Origin: Candidatus Neomicrothrix sp. UBA814
GTDB lineage: Bacteria > Actinomycetota > Acidimicrobiia > Acidimicrobiales > Poriferisodalaceae
Reading direction: 5' to 3'
Assembly: GCA_002296525.1 (NCBI GenBank)
Contig: DBIA01000017.1
Coordinates: 310,001 to 374,000, forward strand
DNA length: 64,000 nucleotides
Part shown: one piece after another, positions 14,514-22,340 of the stretch
How positions within the stretch are numbered: the first letter of the stretch is position 1
Layout: every line of letters starts with the position of its first letter
Notes under the pieces: model-generated
What the model was told of the DNA's origin: nothing
The model's database searches: none
The model's input: the letters and a program-made list of their open reading frames with translations, nothing else
Program-made: the position numbers and the translations under genes

Positions 14514-15278
14514 TTGCCCGTCACCATCACCGAAACCCGCATAGACGGCACCCCACATCTAGAAGCGTTTCTCGTCCAACCTGAACGCCCAGTCTTTGAC
14601 GCTCCATCGATGCTTCTGTGCCACGGCTTCCCATCAGCTCAACGACCAGGTGTTCCCAGCAGGTCATACGAACAATTCGCGGAGCGCGTGGCTGAAGAAC
14701 AAGGGTGGACAGTCTTAGCTGTGAGCCTCCGCGGTTGCGGCCAATCAGAAGGCCAATTTTCGATGCTCGGTTGGCTCAATGATGTAGCGAGGGCAATCCA
14801 AAAACTTCGAGATGAAGGGTCCCGGCGTATATGGCTGGTGGGATCTACCACCGGGGGATCCTTAGCGATCATGGCGGCAGCACGCGACCCTGAAATTCGA
14901 GGAGTGGCGGTAATGGCCCCCCGAGCGGACTTCGATGATTGGGCGTCTGACCCGCGTCGTTTCTTGCAGCACTGTCGCAACGTCGGAGTAATCGGTGATG
15001 AGAACTATCCCGTATCGGTAAGTCAATGGTCCAACGAACTTCGACAAAACCGAGCGATCGATTCAGTGAAAGACATGGGATCCCGCCCCTTACTCATTTT
15101 GCATGGAACTAATGACCGCCAGGTGCCCTCAGATGATGCCCGACATTTGGCCGAGGCTCACCAGTCGCCCGAGCTTCGACTGGTGAATGGAGCAGATCAC
15201 AGAATTCGTCACGACCCTCGAGCGATAGCCGTTTTGCTTGGGTGGCTGGAACGGCAAGCTGTGGAGAGCCTCGACTAA
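14514..15278 (+). CDS. Alpha/beta hydrolase-fold protein with threonine at the nucleophile site
   Basis: 254 aa, TTG start. The fold is clear: L-L-C-H-G-F-P (oxyanion region), then the nucleophile elbow L-V-G-S-T-T-G-G, the acid in L-H-G-T-N-D-R-Q-V-P and the histidine in N-G-A-D-H-R-I. In the Sm-x-Nu-x-Sm elbow the central residue is Thr rather than Ser, which is uncommon and could mean weak or no hydrolysis, unless the preceding Ser takes over. It resembles dienelactone hydrolase or BEM46-type esterases. Its stop overlaps the MaoC gene end by 4 bp on the other strand. Confidence 0.8.
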   Translation: MPVTITETRIDGTPHLEAFLVQPERPVFDAPSMLLCHGFPSAQRPGVPSRSYEQFAERVAEEQGWTVLAVSLRGCGQSEGQFSMLGWLNDVARAIQKLRDEGSRRIWLVGSTTGGSLAIMAAARDPEIRGVAVMAPRADFDDWASDPRRFLQHCRNVGVIGDENYPVSVSQWSNELRQNRAIDSVKDMGSRPLLILHGTNDRQVPSDDARHLAEAHQSPELRLVNGADHRIRHDPRAIAVLLGWLERQAVESLD

Positions 15279-15745
15279 TCAGTGACCTGCCTTTTGGCAA
15301 TCAACATTGTTGGAACTACTCGAATTACAGTCTCATCGTTCTGGTTGACGAGTTCCATGGCGAGCTCCAGAAATCCTAAATTTGGTCGGGAGTTGCTCTC
15401 TCGCATACTCAAAACCTCAATTTGCAGCGTCAAGGTGTCGCCTGCTCGAACAGGTGCCGGCCAAGATAACTCTGATGCTCCGGCTGCTCCGAGGCTGCTT
15501 TCACCCAAGAAATAGTCGGCGCTGAGACGCATCATGAGTGAGCCTGTATGCCACCCGGAGGCAATTAGGCCACCGTATACGGTTTGGGCAGCTGCATCAG
15601 GATCAATGTGAAAGCGTTGAGGGTCGAACTGGGTGGCAAATTCGATCATCTCCTTCTCAAGCATTTCAACACTTCCTAAGGTGAATGACTCACCCACAGC
15701 GAAATCTTCGTAGTAGCGGTCCTTCACAGGAATCTCAGATGTCAT
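15275..15745 (-). CDS. MaoC-like hydratase/dehydratase
   Basis: 156 aa hotdog-fold protein. The hydratase-2 motif is visible as F-D-P-Q-R-F-H-I-D-P-D-A-A (catalytic Asp and His), followed by G-G-L-I-A-S-G-W-H-T and W-P-A-P-V-R-A-G-D-T-L. Such proteins hydrate enoyl-CoA or act in related acyl-thioester steps. Its start overlaps the stop of the DNA glycosylase gene by 4 bp, so both are one transcript. Several acyl-CoA enzymes occur nearby (12729, 23203), consistent with fatty-acid metabolism. Confidence 0.88.
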   Translation of the reverse strand: MTSEIPVKDRYYEDFAVGESFTLGSVEMLEKEMIEFATQFDPQRFHIDPDAAAQTVYGGLIASGWHTGSLMMRLSADYFLGESSLGAAGASELSWPAPVRAGDTLTLQIEVLSMRESNSRPNLGFLELAMELVNQNDETVIRVVPTMLIAKRQVTD

Positions 15746-16305
15746 TTCTTTCTCCTTGCTGCGCTTCTTTGCTCTCTCAAATGCATGAGGGCCTCAGGCG
15801 AATCGAGGTCTGCTACCGAATGGAACCCACTCGTTGAATATATGCCGCTCTCTGACTCCCAACCTTGTGGTACCACACCAAATCGTTTGGCTAGCAAAGC
15901 GATAAATATTGCGACCTTTTTTTGCCCGAAACCGGGTAATGCGAGCAACCTGTCACGCAGAGTCGAAGCATCAGACACCTCAGTCCACACCTGAACTGGA
16001 TCCCCTGCGTACTCGTCGACCAAATACAGGCATAACGAATGCGTTCTCGCACCCATTGATTTTGGAAACCGGTGCAAGGCAGGCTTTTCAGCAAATAAAT
16101 CGGCCAAGGAGTCCGGAGACATTGTGGCTAGGTGTGTCGCATTAAGGGGCTTCCCCAAACGTTCCTGAAGTAGCAAAGGAGCAAGAAATGCGCGCTCAAT
16201 CGGAAATTGTTGGTCCAACAACATTCCAATCAGAAGCGCCAGAGGATTGTTGTTCAGCAGGTCATCGGCATCGCGGTTTCCTGTGAACCGCAAAGAGCTA
16301 GACAT
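15742..16305 (-). CDS. HhH-GPD family DNA glycosylase-like protein
   Basis: 187 aa. The core L-I-G-M-L-L-D-Q-Q-F-P-I-E-R-A-F, and the helix-hairpin-helix L-L-A-L-P-G-F-G-Q-K-K-V-A-I-F-I match the HhH-GPD superfamily of base-excision repair. The protein is shorter than Nth or AlkA and lacks a C-terminal iron-sulfur cysteine cluster. This small version is common in actinobacteria; the damaged base it acts on is not known to me. The lysine-rich C-terminus may help DNA binding. It shares an operon with the MaoC-like gene. Confidence 0.8.
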   Translation of the reverse strand: MSSSLRFTGNRDADDLLNNNPLALLIGMLLDQQFPIERAFLAPLLLQERLGKPLNATHLATMSPDSLADLFAEKPALHRFPKSMGARTHSLCLYLVDEYAGDPVQVWTEVSDASTLRDRLLALPGFGQKKVAIFIALLAKRFGVVPQGWESESGIYSTSGFHSVADLDSPEALMHLREQRSAARRKK

Positions 16306-16469
16306 TTTGAGTGGGGAAAGTGAACATTTCTACCTCTATGCGGATCAATGAGAGCAACAATTACTGGCGCGCGAACAACGCTCAACACGCAAATCTAACC
16401 TTGCCCACTGCCGCGAAGTGAATGCCAAGTGCGTGTTTCCTGAGCGCGGGTGATGTATGAAGTATTGCA

Positions 16470-17477
16470 GTGACTATTGACGTCTATACCGACGGAGCTT
16501 GTCTAGGGAATCCTGGACCTGGTGGATGGGGCTTTGTGGTCGATCAGGGACTATGGGCATCGGGTTTCGAATCTCACACAACGAACCAACGCATGGAATT
16601 GATGGCCGCTGGCGCAGCTGTCCAAGCTCTTGATGGTCCATTGCGAGTTCATAGCGATTCGACTTATGTGGTGAATTGTTTCGTTCAAGAATGGTGGAAA
16701 GGGTGGTTGAAGCGAGATTGGAAGAACTCGAAGAAAGAACCTGTCGCTAATCGAGATCTGTGGGAACCCTTCATAGAACTAGTTAACGCACGAGGAGATG
16801 TTGAGTTTTTGTGGGTTAAAGGCCACGCGGGCCACCGCCTCAACGAGGCGGCTGATCAGTTGGCAACGACTGCGGCAGCGCAGCAAGCTGCGCAGTCTGG
16901 AGGAATCTTCACGGATGCCATCTTGCGCGGCTTACACGTAGATGCATCTGGAGAGGCCCCGAAACCGGCTGACAACACAGCGCACAGCATCGCTGTCTTT
17001 GGTCACCGCCCACCCGAACTTGGAGGTTACGGGGAAAACTCAACGACGCTTTCCATTCGCCGTCGAATGATCGAACTTTTCAGAGCTAAGGCCCAGATGC
17101 ACCCGGACCTTGAAGTTATAACCGGCCTGGGATTAGGAGCAGAGATGCTCGGGGCAGAAGCAGCAGCTGCAGCAGCGGTCCCATACAGGGTTATTCTCGC
17201 CTTTGACGGCATGGAAGAACGCTGGCCTGACGCCACTCAAAAACGTTTCCACGAACTGTTATCCGCCGCTTTGTCGATAGCTATTGCTAGCGATGAGACA
17301 CCCAACACCGGCGACGAATTCGGCAAAGCAATGGGTAGACGCGATGACGAAATAATTCGCTCAGCGAACGAGGCGATCGTTGTCCGGGACCCCAAAGACC
17401 GTACGTTGGGAGCGCTACAAAAAAAGCTTGAACGACAGTTCGAAGAAGACGTTTGGATTATCGAACCAGACCAATAG
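16470..17477 (+). CDS. rnhA: Ribonuclease HI fused to a SLOG (YpsA-like) domain
   Basis: 335 aa, GTG start. Residues 1-145 are RNase HI with catalytic residues D8 (Y-T-D-G-A-C), E43 (R-M-E-L-M-A-A), D63 (H-S-D-S-T) and the last Asp in N-E-A-A-D-Q-L-A. This domain removes RNA from RNA-DNA hybrids. After a linker, residues about 170-335 form a second domain starting I-A-V-F-G-H-R-P-P-E-L-G-G-Y with T-G-L-G-L-G-A-E-M-L-G-A-E, the pattern of YpsA/DUF1273 in the SLOG superfamily, which binds nucleotides or derivatives. The fused ligand-binding domain could modulate the nuclease (inference). Length is about twice that of ordinary RNase HI. Confidence 0.85.
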   Translation: MTIDVYTDGACLGNPGPGGWGFVVDQGLWASGFESHTTNQRMELMAAGAAVQALDGPLRVHSDSTYVVNCFVQEWWKGWLKRDWKNSKKEPVANRDLWEPFIELVNARGDVEFLWVKGHAGHRLNEAADQLATTAAAQQAAQSGGIFTDAILRGLHVDASGEAPKPADNTAHSIAVFGHRPPELGGYGENSTTLSIRRRMIELFRAKAQMHPDLEVITGLGLGAEMLGAEAAAAAAVPYRVILAFDGMEERWPDATQKRFHELLSAALSIAIASDETPNTGDEFGKAMGRRDDEIIRSANEAIVVRDPKDRTLGALQKKLERQFEEDVWIIEPDQ

Positions 17478-17489
17478 ATAGGCGCTGAA

Positions 17490-17957
17490 CTAACGGGTGA
17501 CCCGCCCCCTCACCAAACTCAAATCATGAGCAGTGACAACGCAAAGAACTCGCTTATCGTCTGCCCATGAACGTTCACTTGGCGCGTAGCCAGTGATAGC
17601 CATGTGGACCGGATCAAAATTGTGACCAGTCGCGGTGCGAAATCGATCCAGACAACCGCTCTTTGCTATCTGGGAAACTGCACTAGCGCCGGGCCAATCG
17701 CTATCAGCAAGGTCGAAAACAGCGAACACCTCCGCCATGTGCTCCTCCTCACATGGAATAGCGTCGACGAATTCAATCTCATCATTTTCGATCTGGAAAC
17801 AGTCGCCGGGGAGTAGACGAAGTACTCCTACTTGCCCAGCGGTTTCTATAACGCCGGACTCGTTGCGAACTGAATCATCAACTAAAGACAGTTCAGTATT
17901 CCCGCCACACCCCGTTCCAAGTAACAGCGCTACCGACAGAAAAGATAAAAATCTCAC
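17490..17957 (-). CDS. Lipoprotein with Septum_form domain
   Basis: About 155 aa. A signal peptide ends in a lipobox (L-L-G-T-G-C). The mature part contains L-L-P-G-D-C-F and A-I-P-C-E-E-E-H-M-A-E-V-F-A-V, the paired-cysteine pattern of the actinobacterial Septum_form domain, with two further cysteines later that could form a second disulfide. These proteins are exported; the name comes from an early guess and their role is unclear. GTG 17957 gives a normal signal peptide; TTG 17978 would overlap the upstream gene. Confidence 0.72.
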   Translation of the reverse strand: MRFLSFLSVALLLGTGCGGNTELSLVDDSVRNESGVIETAGQVGVLRLLPGDCFQIENDEIEFVDAIPCEEEHMAEVFAVFDLADSDWPGASAVSQIAKSGCLDRFRTATGHNFDPVHMAITGYAPSERSWADDKRVLCVVTAHDLSLVRGRVTR

Positions 17958-17964
17958 GGAATGC

Positions 17965-18399
17965 TCAGGTGGTCTCAACTAATCCAGCGAGTCTGAAAAG
18001 CGTTCGTTCCATATTCTTCAAATGCCGCCGCGGATACCCCACCGCTTCTATGACGAATGGCAGACGGGCGGTTGACCAATCAAAGGTTTCGACCACCAAC
18101 GTCTTTCCATCAACAGGACGCAACTCATAACGCCATCGATGACCACCGAAATGCCCCCACGCAATTAGTCGATTCTCCTCAAATTCCAACACCCGGCTCT
18201 TGATCCGGTAGGGAAGCCATAGACGCATCCTCATCGCAAAGGTGCTACCCAGAGACAAACGAGCTTGTTTGCCCAGATGACCTTGCACTGTTTCCGACCC
18301 GTCGATTGCGGCGTGCTGAGACGGATCCGCCAAAACATCGAATATTGCTGAGGCTTGAGCGGCAATAAGCCGTTCACGGCTAACGGAGCGACGGGCCAT
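17965..18399 (-). CDS. SRPBCC (polyketide cyclase-like) family protein
   Basis: 144 aa, the usual length for one START/SRPBCC helix-grip domain. The opening V-S-R-E-R-L-I-A-A-Q-A-S-A-I-F-D-V-L-A-D-P-S-Q-H is diagnostic, followed by strands including R-L-I-A-W-G-H-F-G-G-H-R-W-R-Y-E-L and V-V-E-T-F-D-W-S. Such proteins bind hydrophobic ligands in a cavity; the ligand here is unknown. It lies directly downstream of the selenoprotein candidate on the same strand, with a 35-bp gap. Confidence 0.82.
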   Translation of the reverse strand: MARRSVSRERLIAAQASAIFDVLADPSQHAAIDGSETVQGHLGKQARLSLGSTFAMRMRLWLPYRIKSRVLEFEENRLIAWGHFGGHRWRYELRPVDGKTLVVETFDWSTARLPFVIEAVGYPRRHLKNMERTLFRLAGLVETT

Positions 18400-18434
18400 A
18401 GCTAAAATCTAGTTGGAGTTCAACGCTGAAACGC

Positions 18435-19037
18435 TCACTCAGATTTAAATAGCTCACTGGGTAGAACTCCTCGTCCCCGAACGACTTCGCCGTTCGCTGC
18501 AAAGAAAATCCATGAGGGCTGAGAAGAAACGCCGAAATAGTCCCAGAGAGTTCCATCAGGGTCCTCAATGTGGGTCAAATGACCCAGATTATGGCGCTCA
18601 ATAAAGTCCAAATACCCCGCGCGTTCGTCACGCCCGGGAAGCCCAATAATAGCTACTTCGCTCTCATCACTTAGAGCGGCGACCGCCGCTGCTTCCCTGT
18701 TGCAACCACCTCACCAGGGAGCCCAAAACCATAAGAGAACCTCACGTTGAGCGAGGGACAAAGGATCAAATGGCTCCCCGAAGAGAGTGAAACCCTCCAA
18801 CGTTGTCAGTGCGGCCGGTACTCCAAGGCCAACTTTTTCTTCCGCAGTGGGACTTTGGGTCGGCTCGACCGCTGTCACAGTTGTCTCCACAACAGTAGAC
18901 ATCGCTTGATCGTTACTAGTTTCACGATTGCCGCACGCAACTAGCAGTGCAACCGTTAGTAGAACCGAACTCGTATGCAATCTGATTCGCACGTGATAAA
19001 GGCTATGGGACGCAGCGTTTAAGAACGCTAGATTCAC
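18435..19037 (-). CDS. Thioredoxin/TlpA-like lipoprotein with in-frame TGA, probable selenoprotein
   Basis: Reading through the TGA at 18711-18713 gives a 200-residue protein. A signal peptide with lipobox L-L-V-A-C (C35) is followed by a linker and a thioredoxin-fold domain. The active site reads W-F-W-A-P-W-U-G-G-C, with TGA exactly where the first cysteine of C-x-x-C belongs (residue 109) and the second cysteine at 112. After the TGA the same frame stays open for 91 codons and carries the expected rest of the fold, including I-I-G-L-P-G and the cis-proline loop G-V-S-S-Q-P-S-W-I-F-F. Other genes here end at TGA, so the code is standard. A GTG at 18992 is an alternative start. Relatives (TlpA, DsbE, MPT53) are extracytoplasmic thiol oxidoreductases. 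A sequencing error or nonsense mutation is the alternative. Confidence 0.75.
18675..18690 (-). promoter_or_regulatory. SECIS-like hairpin after the in-frame TGA
   Basis: On the mRNA, 20 nt after the TGA, AGCGGC pairs with GCCGCU around a GGUC tetraloop. Bacterial SECIS elements lie in the coding region just downstream of UGA, with a short GC stem and a G (commonly GU) in the loop; E. coli fdhF has GGUCU in its loop (known). Stem, distance and loop all fit the published bacterial pattern as I recall it. Confidence 0.55.
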
Positions 19038-19042
19038 AACAA

Positions 19043-19132
19043 GTGAGCACGCGAGCTTTAATCATTACGGCACTAGTAACCGGCCTTGCGATTCTTGTCG
19101 CGTTCGCTGTGCAGGTGCTTATCGCTATTTAG
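19043..19132 (+). CDS. Possible 29-aa membrane peptide
   Basis: GTG start, reading M-S-T-R-A-L-I-I-T-A-L-V-T-G-L-A-I-L-V and ending V-L-I-A-I. It is one hydrophobic helix with a basic residue at the front, a typical layout for a small membrane protein. It is divergent from the selenoprotein candidate by only 5 bp. No clear ribosome site is seen, so a chance ORF is possible. Confidence 0.3.
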   Translation: MSTRALIITALVTGLAILVAFAVQVLIAI

Positions 19133-19197
19133 CTCAAGCTCACGTAGCTCTGAATACGATCAAGACTTTATTTCGTGTCTATTAGGATGTCAGCACC

Positions 19198-20601
19198 ATG
19201 ACTTCCCAGGATTTTGATCTCGTAGTCATCGGAGGCGGACCCTCTGGATATGCCGCAGCTTTTGCAGCGGTAGCGGCTGATCTAAAAGTTGCTTTAATCG
19301 AGCGTGATCGCGTCGGCGGTACCTGTCTTCATCGAGGTTGCATACCAGCTAAAGAATTATTGGAAACCGCAGCGGTGCACCGCACTGTCGTTCAAGCCGG
19401 AGAATATGGGATTGATGCCCAGGAGCCGGTCATCGACTTTGCCGTAGCGCAAGAAAGAAAAAGAGCCGTCGTGGAGCGGCTATTTGCAGGAATTACTCAT
19501 CTAGTCGAAAGTAAAGCCATCACCCTGCTAGAGGGAACCGGCAAATTAGCTGGTGACCATGCTGTGGAGATCAGCTTTAATAACAATTCCAAGCAAGTCG
19601 TAACTGGTGAAATCATTGTTGTAGCCGCAGGATCTATGCCGAGAACCCTCCCCGGCTTCGACGTGGATGGGCATACGGTGTTGACTTCTGAGGAGTTATT
19701 AGAACTCGACAGTCTGCCCGCGAGCGTCGCCATCATTGGAGGCGGAGCCATTGGCTGTGAATTCGCCTCAATGTTGTCCGACCTTGGAACGCGGGTCACC
19801 ATTATCGAAACAACCGAAACGCTTGCACCTGGAACTGATGCAGACATAGCTAAATCCTTACAACGGTCTTTCAAAAAGAGAGGCATTGAAGTTATGACGG
19901 GTGCGTCGGCGAGTAGTCACAGACCTCACCAGAAGGGAACGGTTGTCCAGCTGACCAATGGAACAGAATTGGACGTAGAAAAAGTGGTGGTCTGCGTCGG
20001 CAGAAGACCGTTCACTGACCATCTCGGCATCTCAGACACTTCCATAGAGGTTGACGAACATGGTTTTGTAGTCGTCGACGAGTTCTGTCGAACCAACCTC
20101 CAACATATATACGCAATAGGAGATGTGATTCGCACACCCCAATTAGCCCATGTCGGATTCGCCGAAGCAATGCTCATGGTTCGTCACGTGTTAGGTCAAA
20201 ACCCGCGCACCATAAATTATTCACGAGTTCCGTGGGCGATTTACTGCCATCCCGAAGTTGCATATGCAGGCCTAACGGAACAACAAGCGCTGGACATTGG
20301 ATACGACGTCGTCACCAGTCAGCATAGGTTCGCAGGAAATGCTCGAGCGTTGATTCACAACACGACTGAAGGCATTGTCAAACTTGTTGCGCAACGCCGC
20401 CCCGATGGGAACGCAGGCCAACTGTTAGGAGTCCATCTCATCGGCCCGCACGCGACGGAGCAACTCAGCCAAGGTTATTTGGCAGTCAATTGGGAAATTG
20501 ACGTTGAGGAAATTGCAGAATTCATCCAACCCCACCCCACGCTCTCAGAACTCTTCGGAGAAGCCGCTCTGGAACTCGCGGGACGCACCCTCCACGGATG
20601 A
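19198..20601 (+). CDS. lpdA: Dihydrolipoyl dehydrogenase
   Basis: 467 aa flavoprotein of the class I disulfide oxidoreductases. FAD binding is at V-V-I-G-G-G-P-S-G-Y-A-A; the redox disulfide is G-G-T-C-L-H-R-G-C-I-P-A-K; the NAD site is A-I-I-G-G-G-A-I-G-C-E-F-A; the C-terminal active-site pair is in H-P-H-P-T-L-S-E, here H-P-T-L-S-E preceded by I-Q-P. It reoxidises lipoyl groups of 2-oxoacid dehydrogenases or the glycine cleavage system. The next gene makes lipoyl cofactors (LipB-LipA fusion), so the two form a lipoate-related unit. It begins about 160 bp from the divergent thioredoxin-like gene. Confidence 0.92.
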   Translation: MTSQDFDLVVIGGGPSGYAAAFAAVAADLKVALIERDRVGGTCLHRGCIPAKELLETAAVHRTVVQAGEYGIDAQEPVIDFAVAQERKRAVVERLFAGITHLVESKAITLLEGTGKLAGDHAVEISFNNNSKQVVTGEIIVVAAGSMPRTLPGFDVDGHTVLTSEELLELDSLPASVAIIGGGAIGCEFASMLSDLGTRVTIIETTETLAPGTDADIAKSLQRSFKKRGIEVMTGASASSHRPHQKGTVVQLTNGTELDVEKVVVCVGRRPFTDHLGISDTSIEVDEHGFVVVDEFCRTNLQHIYAIGDVIRTPQLAHVGFAEAMLMVRHVLGQNPRTINYSRVPWAIYCHPEVAYAGLTEQQALDIGYDVVTSQHRFAGNARALIHNTTEGIVKLVAQRRPDGNAGQLLGVHLIGPHATEQLSQGYLAVNWEIDVEEIAEFIQPHPTLSELFGEAALELAGRTLHG

Positions 20602-20651
20602 ACCAAACCAACGTGAAATCAACGCCTGAATCGATCAAGGATCAGAACTAA

Positions 20652-22328
20652 ATGCTCCGGGTCCGGTGGTTAGGCCGCGTTGAGTACCGAGAAGCACACG
20701 ACCTTCAACGACAACTGTTCAATGCTAGTCAAGACGATCATCTCCTCTTGCTCGAACATCAACATGTCTTCACCGGCGGTCCGAATGCCGACATGTCCAA
20801 CTTGCTTACCAACCCAGCAACCCTAGGAGCAACATATGAGCGGACCGATCGAGGAGGCGACATCACATATCACGGACCCGGCCAGCTCACGGGTTACCCA
20901 GTTCTATCGCTCCCCGGGCGCAAAGGAGGAGGCATAACCGAGACTAAGGCCTACATTCACCAGCTCGAACAAGTTCTCCTCGACGCGCTAAATGACCTAG
21001 GGCTCAAAGACTGCGGCAGAATTGACCGGTACCCCGGGGTATGGGCTGCCCCCGCTAGTGGAAAGCCACGAAAAATAGCGGCAATAGGAGTGCGAATGAG
21101 TCGAGGTCGAACGATGCACGGCTTCGCGGTAAACGTTAATACTGACCTATCGTGGTTCGACCACATAATCCCATGCGGTATCAAAGAATTCTCTGTCACA
21201 AACTTGCGAAACGAAGGAGTTGAAGCCTCCATGAGCGAGGTCGTGGAGAAGGTTTCCGCTGTAGCTATCGAGACCTGGGGAACCCAAGGATTCGACATAG
21301 CGACAACTGCCTTTCCGCAAACAACAAAAGGCTTAGAAGACTTTGAGGGCCGTCGCGCTTCAAGTGATCCTGCCAAAGATGAAGTACCAGTTCTGCTGAG
21401 AGATCGAAAAACTACTAGACGGCGACAACGGCAATTAGATGACCTAGGTCTTGGAAATGGAATTGCGATCACGGAACGAAAGCCGTCGTGGATGAAGGCG
21501 CGCATCGACCTCAACAGTGGCTACCGTCGGGTCCGAAAGACCCTAGAAACCTTGGAGCTAAATACCGTTTGCGAAGAAGCTGGATGCCCGAACATTTATG
21601 AATGTTGGGGAGAAAGCACAGCAACCTTCATGATCAACGGAAGTCGCTGCACTCGTGCTTGCGGCTTCTGCCTAGTCGACACCCAGCAACCAGAACCAAT
21701 CAACACGGAAGAACCTCATCACGTAGCGCAAGCCGTAGAGCAAATGGGCCTAAGTCACGTAGTCATTACGGCCGTAGCGCGTGATGACCTCGATGACGGC
21801 GGAGCTAGTGGATTTGTCGAGACTTTGCGTTCCATCCGAAAGCGAGTGCCCGAAGTAAGCGTGGAGATTCTTATACCCGACTTTCGGGGGCGAGTTGATG
21901 CGTTGGAGTGTGTGCTCGCCGAACAACCCGACGTCGTCAATCACAACTTAGAAACAGTTGCCAGACTCCAGCGCGCTGTGAGAAGCAACGCGGGTTATGC
22001 AAGAAGCCTCACCCTTCTGGCTCGCGCCAAAGAGCGTGGCCTTATAACCAAATCAGGCTTGATGACAGGGCTAGGCGAAACTGACGACGAGCTGATTTCC
22101 GCGCTCGGAGATCTAGCGTGTGTAGGTGTCGACATTGTGACAATAGGTCAGTATCTGCGCCCCACCACTGACCACTTACCCGTCCAACGTTGGGTGAATC
22201 CTGAGACGTTTCAAATGCTCGCTGAGCGAGCACGAGAACTTGGCTTTAGGCATGTCGAAGCTGGACCGCTAACGCGCTCCAGTCATAACGCCGCTCGTGG
22301 TCTTCGATCCTTCACGACAACAGCCTGA
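20652..22328 (+). CDS. lipB-lipA: LipB-LipA fusion: octanoyltransferase and lipoyl synthase
   Basis: 558 aa made of two complete enzymes. Residues 1-225 are LipB: R-G-G-D-I-T-Y-H-G-P-G-Q-L, catalytic Lys in R-K-I-A-A-I-G and Cys in I-I-P-C-G-I. A charged linker (about 225-280) leads to LipA, a radical-SAM enzyme: auxiliary cluster cysteines in C-E-E-A-G-C-P-N-I-Y-E-C, the SAM cluster C-T-R-A-C-G-F-C, and the C-terminal R-S-S-H. LipB moves octanoate from acyl carrier protein to the target protein and LipA inserts two sulfurs, so the fusion joins successive steps. No stop or frameshift separates the parts. It follows dihydrolipoyl dehydrogenase by 50 bp. Confidence 0.93.
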   Translation: MLRVRWLGRVEYREAHDLQRQLFNASQDDHLLLLEHQHVFTGGPNADMSNLLTNPATLGATYERTDRGGDITYHGPGQLTGYPVLSLPGRKGGGITETKAYIHQLEQVLLDALNDLGLKDCGRIDRYPGVWAAPASGKPRKIAAIGVRMSRGRTMHGFAVNVNTDLSWFDHIIPCGIKEFSVTNLRNEGVEASMSEVVEKVSAVAIETWGTQGFDIATTAFPQTTKGLEDFEGRRASSDPAKDEVPVLLRDRKTTRRRQRQLDDLGLGNGIAITERKPSWMKARIDLNSGYRRVRKTLETLELNTVCEEAGCPNIYECWGESTATFMINGSRCTRACGFCLVDTQQPEPINTEEPHHVAQAVEQMGLSHVVITAVARDDLDDGGASGFVETLRSIRKRVPEVSVEILIPDFRGRVDALECVLAEQPDVVNHNLETVARLQRAVRSNAGYARSLTLLARAKERGLITKSGLMTGLGETDDELISALGDLACVGVDIVTIGQYLRPTTDHLPVQRWVNPETFQMLAERARELGFRHVEAGPLTRSSHNAARGLRSFTTTA

Positions 22329-22340
22329 CCTCAACCGTAG

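Noticed and set aside
18380..18568. Minus-strand ORF of 62 aa over the end of the selenoprotein candidate
   Set aside because: It is in another frame than the thioredoxin-fold reading, has no recognisable domain and is only a shadow of the read-through frame.
18711..18713. TGA read as a general code change
   Set aside because: Many genes in the window end at TGA (for example 87, 7932, 32974), so UGA is a normal stop here and only local recoding fits.
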